The notes below the pieces were generated by a model. The model had not been told where the DNA came from and did no database searches. It saw nothing but the letters and a program-made list of their open reading frames with translations. This document shows, in pieces, positions 1 through 4,242 of a stretch of 5,333 nucleotides of DNA. The stretch covers positions 1 through 5,333 of the forward strand of contig JAFNFZ010000104.1 in the NCBI GenBank assembly GCA_017885485.1, read 5' to 3'. The DNA comes from Chloroflexota bacterium. Lineage in GTDB: Bacteria; Chloroflexota; Dehalococcoidia; UBA2247; RBG-13-53-26. The position numbers and the translations under genes were made by a program. Every line of letters begins with the position of its first letter. Within the stretch, counting starts at the first letter, position 1.

Positions 1-12
1 GTACTTGTACAT
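1..12 (-). CDS. Possible start of a further minus-strand gene (4 codons visible)
   Basis: An ATG at 12-10 opens a frame (Met-Tyr-Lys-Tyr) that runs off the left edge. A GGAG at 22-19 lies six bases upstream of it, which is normal ribosome-binding spacing. It follows the acyl-CoA dehydrogenase on the same strand after about 330 bases. Four codons are too few to name a product, and a chance ATG cannot be excluded. The call rests only on the ATG and the spacing of the GGAG. Confidence 0.2.
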
Positions 13-344
13 ACCGATCTCCGAGGGGGCTGAGCGCGGGAAGGGGCGTTGAGGAACGGCCGGGGGGTGAACTCGCCGACCACTGCGAATGAGTCGTGAA
101 CAGAAGTCAAAACGAAGGGATCTGCAGCGAGTGCCTCGCCTAACCAAGGTGTCACAAATGCTTTGCGCTGTGTTTCGGGTTCAGACCGAGAGAGCTACTC
201 GGACACTGGATCGTCTTCGGTGCGCGCATGGGGCTCAGTCAAGTGACAGGAGGTAGTGATTCTTGATGAAGTGCCGTGCTTTGTTGCGGGAGGCGCGCTC
301 TCTCCTACTAGGCGATATGTTGCCGGCCTCCACGGCGGCAGCCC
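13..344. other. Stretch of 330 bases without a convincing gene
   Basis: No complete gene is supported here. On the minus strand the acyl-CoA dehydrogenase frame stays open for about 49 codons past its stop, meets a TAG at 197-195, and is then open to the window edge with no ATG. The part from about 155 to 2 reads rather protein-like but has no supported start. On the plus strand a 30-codon frame (256-348) follows a perfect AGGAGG. Weak hairpins lie at 186-202 (CCGAG/CTCGG) and 321-340. I saw no tRNA, repeat array or insertion-sequence end. It may be a leader for a gene starting at the left edge, or decayed coding sequence. Confidence 0.4.
321..340 (-). terminator. GC-rich hairpin just after the acyl-CoA dehydrogenase stop
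   Basis: TGCC at 321-324 pairs with GGCA at 337-340, and GCC at 326-328 with GGC at 334-336. This leaves one bulged G and a 5-base loop, about seven GC-rich pairs. It begins four bases after the minus-strand stop codon, where a terminator would be expected. No T-run follows on the transcribed strand, so it is not a classical intrinsic terminator. It may only stabilise the 3' end or be coincidental. Confidence 0.25.
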
Positions 345-1529
345 CTAGCTAGGCAATCCGAGACCGTATTTCCCGGCGATGATGTTCCTGGATATCTCAC
401 TGGTGCCACCAGCAAGACTCCAACCCCTTGAACTCAGATACATGTGCCTTAGCCTGCCCCCCAGCTGCACCCACTTGGATTTCTCGTCCAGTTGCCCGTA
501 GAGCCCGAGGATCTGCATGCCCACACTAGCCACCCTTTGAGCCACACAGGCGCCATGTACCTTAGTCTGGCAGCTAGGTAGGACGGTGAGCATATTCTGG
601 CCCCCCATCCAGTTCAGTCTGTCACCCATGTTGCGCCCTACTTCAATCTCAATAGCCAGCTCAGCCAGGCTGCTTCGAATGACAGGATCGTTGGCCAGAG
701 GCTGTCCATTGACGTAGGTCTCCTTGCAGTACTGCACCAGTTGCTCGAAGTATCTCCTGGCGTTGTGGAGGATGACGAGCCCGTAGCTTCTCTCAATAGC
801 GAAGGCATGCATACTTACATCTTTCCCTTTGTTCTTCTCCCCCAGGAGGTTCTCCTTGGGAACCCTGACATTGTCATAGAAGACCTCACAAAAGGCGGCA
901 AGCCCTGTCATCTGGGTTATTCGGCGCAGGGTAATCCCCGGGCTCTTGGGGTCAATTATGAAAACACTGATCCCCAGATGCTTCTTGGGGGCGTTAGGGT
1001 CAGTTCGAGCATAGACCACACACCAGTCTGCACGGTGGATACCGCTGTTCCAGATCTTCTGTCCGTTAAGGACATAGCAGGCTTCTTCCTCTACCGCCCT
1101 CAATTGAAGGGCGAACATGTCTGAGCCGACACCGGGCTCGCTCATTCCGATGGCATATTTGACCTCCCCACGGGCGATGGGAGGGATGAATCTCCTCTTC
1201 TGCTCCTCGGTGCCAAACGCCAGGATCAAGTCGCCTTGCACCACGCCGATGTCCATCCCCGGTGCCCCCCAGTAGATCAACTCCTCTTTCAGGATCCAGT
1301 CCTTCACCGGGTCGTCCTGACCTCCGTATTCCTTGGGCCAGCTCAACCCTATCCAACCTTTGCCCCCCAGCTTGCGCCATATCTCCACGGCAAGTCGGTG
1401 AACTTCCTCCCTCTCCTCCTCCTCAGGTCCAGGGTCCACCCCGAGCCAATGAGAAGGCAACGCCTCGTGGATGAAATGCCTGACCTCGCTTCGGAAGGCC
1501 TCCTGCTCTTCTGTGTAACGGAAATCCAT
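345..1529 (-). CDS. Acyl-CoA dehydrogenase (FAD-dependent, FadE-like)
   Basis: This flavoenzyme of about 394 residues, normal for the family, introduces an alpha-beta double bond into an acyl-CoA and passes electrons to an electron-transfer flavoprotein. The N-terminal helical domain opens MDFRYTEEQEAFR, typical of the family. The flavin/substrate signature MSEPGVGSD lies at about 129-137. The beta-domain follows (WNSG near 160, QMTG near 206-209), then the C-terminal helical domain with GGTSEISRNIIAGK from about 374. The residue before GTS is Gly rather than the Glu used by medium-chain enzymes. The likely catalytic base is instead Glu246 in the AIERS segment, as in isovaleryl- or long-chain-type members. 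The ATG at 1529 was chosen because AAAGGAGG lies just upstream and the family start fits. A GTG directly before it (1532) abuts the ribosome binding site and is less likely. It lies 17 bases after a 39-codon ORF, probably in one operon with the iron-sulfur gene. The substrate is unknown. Confidence 0.95.
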   Translation of the reverse strand: MDFRYTEEQEAFRSEVRHFIHEALPSHWLGVDPGPEEEEREEVHRLAVEIWRKLGGKGWIGLSWPKEYGGQDDPVKDWILKEELIYWGAPGMDIGVVQGDLILAFGTEEQKRRFIPPIARGEVKYAIGMSEPGVGSDMFALQLRAVEEEACYVLNGQKIWNSGIHRADWCVVYARTDPNAPKKHLGISVFIIDPKSPGITLRRITQMTGLAAFCEVFYDNVRVPKENLLGEKNKGKDVSMHAFAIERSYGLVILHNARRYFEQLVQYCKETYVNGQPLANDPVIRSSLAELAIEIEVGRNMGDRLNWMGGQNMLTVLPSCQTKVHGACVAQRVASVGMQILGLYGQLDEKSKWVQLGGRLRHMYLSSRGWSLAGGTSEISRNIIAGKYGLGLPS

Positions 1530-1532
1530 CAC

Positions 1533-1540
1533 CCTCCTTT
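1533..1540 (-). promoter_or_regulatory. Ribosome binding site deciding the acyl-CoA dehydrogenase start
   Basis: On the minus strand this reads AAAGGAGG, followed by GTG and ATG. The overall string AAAGGAGGGTGATG closely resembles the complement of the bacterial 16S rRNA 3' end, with one extra G. The spacing is zero to the GTG and three bases to the ATG, so the ATG at 1529 is the better start. Confidence 0.7.
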
Positions 1541-1546
1541 CCTGGC

Positions 1547-1666
1547 TTAGAACCCTAGCTGTTGGGCTGCGACCTCACGATGAGAATCGGGGTCCCCGAA
1601 GGACTTGCTGGTCAGCTGTCTGCCCTTCCTAGTCCCGGCATCTAGCTTGTGAGGTGTTATGATCAT
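1547..1666 (-). CDS. Small 39-residue protein between the iron-sulfur gene and the acyl-CoA dehydrogenase
   Basis: The ATG at 1666-1664 overlaps the TGA of the upstream iron-sulfur gene (1665-1663) as ATGA, a classic translational-coupling arrangement. GGGAG at 1678-1674 lies seven bases before the ATG. The frame runs 39 codons to a TAA at 1549-1547, 17 bases before the dehydrogenase ATG, so it fills the gap almost exactly. The product begins MIITPHKLDAG and ends HREVAAQQLGF. It is soluble and polar, with no Cys, membrane segment or signal peptide. I do not recognise a family. It could be a real accessory microprotein or a chance frame that keeps ribosomes moving to the next gene. The position, overlap and ribosome binding site are seen; that it is translated is inferred. 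Confidence 0.5.
   Translation of the reverse strand: MIITPHKLDAGTRKGRQLTSKSFGDPDSHREVAAQQLGF
1587..1599. repeat. Short perfect inverted repeat TCGGGG-T-CCCCGA
   Basis: Six-base arms (1587-1592 and 1594-1599) flank one central base. As RNA this gives a short GC hairpin of about five pairs. It lies inside the 39-codon ORF, upstream of the acyl-CoA dehydrogenase, and lacks a T-run. It could be an operator-like site, a weak pause hairpin or chance. Confidence 0.25.
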
Positions 1667-2703
1667 AGCATCGCTCCCGCCCAGTTCGCCGGCCCAGGCA
1701 GCGGCTGCACCAACTTCACGACTATCGCCTCAGGCTCGCAGACGATGGCACACAGGCCGCAGCCATAGCACTTACTTTCATCGATCGTAGCCTTGAGCTT
1801 CTTGGACAGGGGAGTCTTCTCCATCTCGATGGCCTTGAAGAAGCACCGTTCCACACAGTCCTGACAGCCGGTACAGAGCTGCTGATCGACACTGGCGCGA
1901 AAGCGGCTCCTCTGCAACACCTGCTCTATGTTGCCAACCTCCATGCCAATAGCGAAGATGTCGCAGCATTCCCGACAGCAGCTGCATATTGCGGTCAGCC
2001 GTTCCGGTGCGCTGGACGCCCAGGTGTGAACTAGGCCTGCTTCCTCCGCCTCACCGGCGATGGCAATTGCTTCTTCCGTAGATATGCGGCGGCCGGCTCC
2101 CCGGTTCATGGCGTATTCTGCTCCGCGGTTGAAATGCAGGCAGACGTTCAGCGGGAGATCGCACCTCCTGATCGACCTGCGGCAGGGACAGGGAACCACG
2201 GCGACCGGATCTGCTCCTCTGATCAGCTCCCTGATGTCCTCATCGGGCAGAAGTTGACCGAGGTCCGGGCTCCGCTCCATGGCCTTCCATGCAGGAATCA
2301 CCTTGAGCACCTGCACATACGAGTCTCCAAGCCCGCCGGCCATGGTCTGGGCCCACTCTGCGTCCCGGAAATCCCGCCACAGGTCGAGGAGCTCGGTATC
2401 GATCCATTTCCCCGCGCTGGAGAGGTTGGAATCGTGTAACTGGGTCATGTCATGAGCAAAGCAGAACAATCCCTTGCTGGTGCGGATTATCAGCCCACGC
2501 TCCATGAACTCGTTCAGTTTGCGCTGGGCTGCCTCTTCGTTCAGCCCTGATTTCTGTGCCAACTCCGCAGGTCGCGCCGGCAGCTGGAGCAGCAGTTCTG
2601 CCTCCTTGAGGGTCACCAGCTTCTGCAGTATCCGACGCAGATGCTCCGACGGGGGGTATTTGAGTCTGGCATTCAACTCGGCCCAGACATCTTCTGATGT
2701 CAC
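1663..2703 (-). CDS. Winged-helix and dual [4Fe-4S] ferredoxin-domain protein
   Basis: This protein of 346 residues has two recognisable parts. Residues about 25-85 look like a winged helix-turn-helix (PAELAQKSGLNEEAAQRKL, then a GLIIRTSKG wing). The C-terminal part is a two-cluster ferredoxin module: Cys277/280/283/287 (CxxCxxCxxxC) and Cys312/315/318/322 (CxxCxxCxxxCEP). Between them is a Cys-rich section with CPC (172, 174), Cys181, Cys188 and the cluster ICSCCRECC (Cys240, 242, 243, 246, 247), possibly a further metal or cluster site. There are no membrane segments, so it is cytoplasmic. It may carry electrons to or from the neighbouring acyl-CoA enzymes or be a redox-responsive regulator; the sequence does not decide. 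The GTG at 2703 was chosen because GGAGG (2712-2708) precedes it by four bases; an ATG overlapping it is out of frame and followed at once by TGA. Its stop overlaps the next ORF. Confidence 0.85.
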   Translation of the reverse strand: MTSEDVWAELNARLKYPPSEHLRRILQKLVTLKEAELLLQLPARPAELAQKSGLNEEAAQRKLNEFMERGLIIRTSKGLFCFAHDMTQLHDSNLSSAGKWIDTELLDLWRDFRDAEWAQTMAGGLGDSYVQVLKVIPAWKAMERSPDLGQLLPDEDIRELIRGADPVAVVPCPCRRSIRRCDLPLNVCLHFNRGAEYAMNRGAGRRISTEEAIAIAGEAEEAGLVHTWASSAPERLTAICSCCRECCDIFAIGMEVGNIEQVLQRSRFRASVDQQLCTGCQDCVERCFFKAIEMEKTPLSKKLKATIDESKCYGCGLCAIVCEPEAIVVKLVQPLPGPANWAGAML

Positions 2704-2713
2704 ATCGCCTCCT

Positions 2714-2800
2714 TCAACACCATCGCCTTCGCTTCTCTTCTGCAGTCCTGGGCTTCGTGTCCCGCGCCTGCTTCTTGCCTAGCAACCCCTTCAGTTGCAC
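2714..2800 (-). CDS. Possible 28-codon basic leader ORF before the iron-sulfur gene
   Basis: A GTG at 2800-2798, directly after an in-frame TAG (2803-2801), opens 28 codons rich in Lys and Arg (GLLGKKQARDTKPRTAEEKR in the middle). It ends at a TGA (2716-2714) that touches the AAGGAGG of the downstream gene. No ribosome binding site is visible for the GTG. The stop placement resembles the coupled junctions elsewhere in the window, but the frame could easily be chance or decayed coding sequence. Confidence 0.15.
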   Translation of the reverse strand: MQLKGLLGKKQARDTKPRTAEEKRRRWC

Positions 2801-2801
2801 C

Positions 2802-2826
2802 TAACGATGCGTTACGTGAGTACTCA
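2802..2826. promoter_or_regulatory. Two adjacent palindromes upstream of the winged-helix/iron-sulfur gene
   Basis: TAACG-ATG-CGTTA (2802-2814) is followed two bases later by the perfect 10-base palindrome TGAGTACTCA (2817-2826). They lie 100-125 bases upstream of the GTG of a gene that itself encodes a DNA-binding-type fold, which fits an operator. No clear promoter boxes were found beside them. Function is inferred only from symmetry and position. Confidence 0.3.
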
Positions 2827-2876
2827 TACCCATTGCCACATTCTCATCCTGAGCCATCCCCACAGGAAAACCAATA

Positions 2877-3059
2877 TCAATGATCAGTTACACATCGCCT
2901 TTGACTCTTGATATCAGTCGTTTCACACGGTCCGCCCGACTCCGTCCTCTCCTCCAAGACGCAGACGCTCAGCTTGCACTTGGCCAGGTATGCCGCCGCC
3001 GTCATGCCGTTGTGGCCTCCACCTACAATAACAACATCATACCTTTCTTCCACGCGCAT
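2877..3059 (-). pseudogene. Truncated FAD-dependent oxidoreductase (phytoene desaturase/CrtI-like N-terminus)
   Basis: Sixty codons begin MRVEERYDVVIVGGGHNGMT, the beta-alpha-beta FAD-binding fold with a GxGxxG-type motif (VGGGHNG at about 12-18). VCVLEERTESGG at 32-43 is the end of the second strand followed by the GG motif. After about residue 48 the family resemblance ends and a stop follows at residue 61. Full members are around 500 residues, so nearly the whole substrate and C-terminal part is missing. The rest is not found in another frame downstream, so this looks like a deletion remnant rather than a single frameshift. A GGGGG stretch lies nine bases before the ATG. An expressed 60-residue peptide is possible but could not be a working enzyme. 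Confidence 0.75.
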
Positions 3060-3062
3060 TCT

Positions 3063-3091
3063 TGTATACCCCCTTCCCCTGAGACTGCCAA
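3063..3091 (-). promoter_or_regulatory. Sigma70-like promoter in front of the FAD-oxidoreductase remnant
   Basis: On the minus strand TTGGCA (3091-3086) and TATACA (3068-3063) are separated by exactly 17 bases. They match the consensus -35 at five of six and -10 at four of six. The expected start of transcription would fall at or next to the ATG at 3059, which would make the message leaderless. It could also serve the downstream iron-sulfur gene. The upstream three-gene unit ends before it. Confidence 0.35.
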
Positions 3092-3145
3092 AGAACCGAA
3101 AAGCCTAGATTAGGAGTCTGGCCCAGCTATTTCGTCGAAAACATC

Positions 3146-3180
3146 TGACGGGCCGGCAAAGTCTGCCATATCAGCCGTCA
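3146..3180 (-). terminator. Nested hairpin after the DUF35 gene pair
   Basis: Outer arms TGACGG (3146-3151) and CCGTCA (3175-3180) pair perfectly and enclose an inner stem GGCA/TGCC (3155-3158 with 3164-3167) with a 5-base loop. On the minus strand the hairpin begins about 20 bases after the stop at 3201, and TTTT occurs five bases past it. That is weaker than a classical U-tract terminator, but the position at the end of the unit fits. A new promoter-like sequence follows. Confidence 0.35.
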
Positions 3181-3200
3181 ATCCGGCCGCATGTGCCGAG

Positions 3201-3716
3201 CTAATGACGCTTGCGGGTGGCACGTCTTGTCTTGGCCACCCTGCGCACCGGTTTGAAGTATTTGATGTCCAGTATGCTGGCTTGGCGCTCTTTCTTGTCC
3301 CTAAACACCGCCTTGACCTTCATTCCTGTCTTCAGTCGCTTGGGATCGATCTCCCCCAGCATGTGGACGAAACCGGTGTCAGCTCCCTCCAGTTGCACAA
3401 TGCCGTAGGCAATGGGGGCGGGTGATGGCTGGACGGGATTCGGCTGGTATGCAATGGCATAGGTGAGCAGCGTTCCCTGCTGGCTCACCTCAACCCACTC
3501 ACTGAGCTGCCCAAAGCAATCCCTACATACAGACCTGGCCGGGACATAGACGAGGTTGCAGGTAGGGCATCTCGTGCCCATGATCCTCTCGCTGTCTCTC
3601 AGTTCAATGAGAAACCGACTCCCCACAGCTCCGGCGGAATACGTATTCGGGATATGTATCTTCCCGTGGTAGACCCAGACGTCCATCCCCTCGAGCTTCT
3701 CGGTTAGTTCTGCCAC
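3201..3716 (-). CDS. DUF35 zinc-ribbon/OB-fold protein (second copy), acyl-CoA enzyme partner
   Basis: This protein of about 171 residues has a rubredoxin-like zinc ribbon with Cys50, Cys53, Cys64 and Cys67 (GTRCPTC then SVCRDC), followed by an OB-fold from about residue 72 to 157. DUF35 proteins bind thiolase-superfamily enzymes and help hold or pass CoA thioesters, as in archaeal thiolase/HMG-CoA synthase complexes and bacterial steroid aldolases. The frame is open back to 3797, but the GTG at 3716 is preferred: it avoids a long overlap with the upstream gene and is preceded by AGGAGG (3726-3721) four bases away. It starts eight bases after the upstream stop. The C-terminal 14 residues are strikingly basic (RRVAKTRRATRKRH), which the first copy lacks. 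The partner is probably the thiolase-like protein upstream. Confidence 0.85.
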   Translation of the reverse strand: MAELTEKLEGMDVWVYHGKIHIPNTYSAGAVGSRFLIELRDSERIMGTRCPTCNLVYVPARSVCRDCFGQLSEWVEVSQQGTLLTYAIAYQPNPVQPSPAPIAYGIVQLEGADTGFVHMLGEIDPKRLKTGMKVKAVFRDKKERQASILDIKYFKPVRRVAKTRRATRKRH

Positions 3717-3720
3717 GTGA

Positions 3721-3727
3721 CCTCCTA
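3721..3727 (-). promoter_or_regulatory. TAGGAGG: stop codon fused to the next ribosome binding site (DUF35 junction)
   Basis: TAG (3727-3725) ends the first DUF35 gene and its last base is the first G of GGAGG for the second. The spacer to the GTG start at 3716 is only four bases (TCAC). It supports the GTG start and points to translational coupling. Confidence 0.7.
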
Positions 3728-4228
3728 CTCCTCGATCGTCCTGAAATACAGGATGTCCTGGAAGCCTTGGCCGCGCTTCTCGTAGTCGTCTTCCCACACG
3801 GCCTGCACCCGCATTCCCTCTCTCAGCTTCGTGGTGTCAGTCTCCTCGAGTCGGTGCCTTAGATAGACGCCATTATCGAGCAGAATGATGGCAGGAGGGT
3901 GGGGATCGGCAAACGTCTTGCCTAGATGCGGGTCAAACAGCGGATAGACCTGATAGGTGTACTGGAAGACTGTGCCTGTCTGGGGCAGTTCTACCCAGTC
4001 CCAACCCATATCCACCTTGCACTTGGGGCAGACCGGCGTCGGTGAGTGCACCTTGATCTCCTTGCACTTCGGGCAGCGGTTGGCTACCAGTTTCTTGTTC
4101 TCCTTTGCCTCGGCGTATAGCTTGCCCAGATACCTTCCCGTAGACCAGTTGTAGGGCCGGGGCAGATCGAACTTGATGCGGATATACTCCGGCCGTTCCG
4201 CCGGTTTCGTCGGGGATTCTTCTGCCAT
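3725..4228 (-). CDS. DUF35 zinc-ribbon/OB-fold protein (first copy), acyl-CoA enzyme partner
   Basis: This 167-residue protein has an N-terminal helical lead-in (DLPRPYNWSTGRYLGKLYAE, 21-40). A zinc ribbon follows with Cys52, Cys55, Cys67 and Cys70 (RCPKC and VCPKC). An OB-fold runs from about 78 to 163 (VELPQTGTVFQYTYQVYP, then LREGMRVQAVWED). All four metal ligands are present and the length is normal for DUF35 proteins. No enzyme activity of its own is expected; these proteins act as subunits of thiolase-fold complexes. The ATG at 4228 follows GGAGG (4240-4236) by seven bases and the thiolase-like stop by 11. It differs clearly from the second copy, so this is an old duplication or two separate partners rather than a recent repeat. 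Confidence 0.9.
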   Translation of the reverse strand: MAEESPTKPAERPEYIRIKFDLPRPYNWSTGRYLGKLYAEAKENKKLVANRCPKCKEIKVHSPTPVCPKCKVDMGWDWVELPQTGTVFQYTYQVYPLFDPHLGKTFADPHPPAIILLDNGVYLRHRLEETDTTKLREGMRVQAVWEDDYEKRGQGFQDILYFRTIEE

Positions 4229-4235
4229 TTCGCTG

Positions 4236-4242
4236 CCTCCTA
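4236..4242 (-). promoter_or_regulatory. TAGGAGG: stop codon fused to the next ribosome binding site (thiolase/DUF35 junction)
   Basis: TAG (4242-4240) ends the thiolase-like gene and overlaps GGAGG for the first DUF35 gene. The spacer is seven bases to the ATG at 4228. It is the same heptamer as at the next junction, suggesting tight co-translation of the enzyme and its partners. Confidence 0.7.

Noticed and set aside
1..10. GTACTTGTAC inverted repeat at the left edge
   Set aside because: Four-base arms are expected by chance and nothing around it supports a mobile-element end.
741..1124. 127-codon plus-strand frame inside the acyl-CoA dehydrogenase
   Set aside because: It lies wholly antisense to a clearly conserved gene, has no family look and is explained as a shadow frame.
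1066..1380. 104-codon minus-strand frame overlapping the acyl-CoA dehydrogenase
   Set aside because: It is an alternative frame of the same strand, Gly/Arg-rich in the manner of GC-rich shadow frames, with no motifs.
1530..1532. GTG as start of the acyl-CoA dehydrogenase
   Set aside because: It directly abuts the GGAGG with no spacer; the next codon ATG matches the family start.
3717..3797. Longer start for the second DUF35 gene at 3797
   Set aside because: It would overlap the first DUF35 gene by over 70 bases with residues unlike the family; the GTG at 3716 has a proper ribosome binding site.
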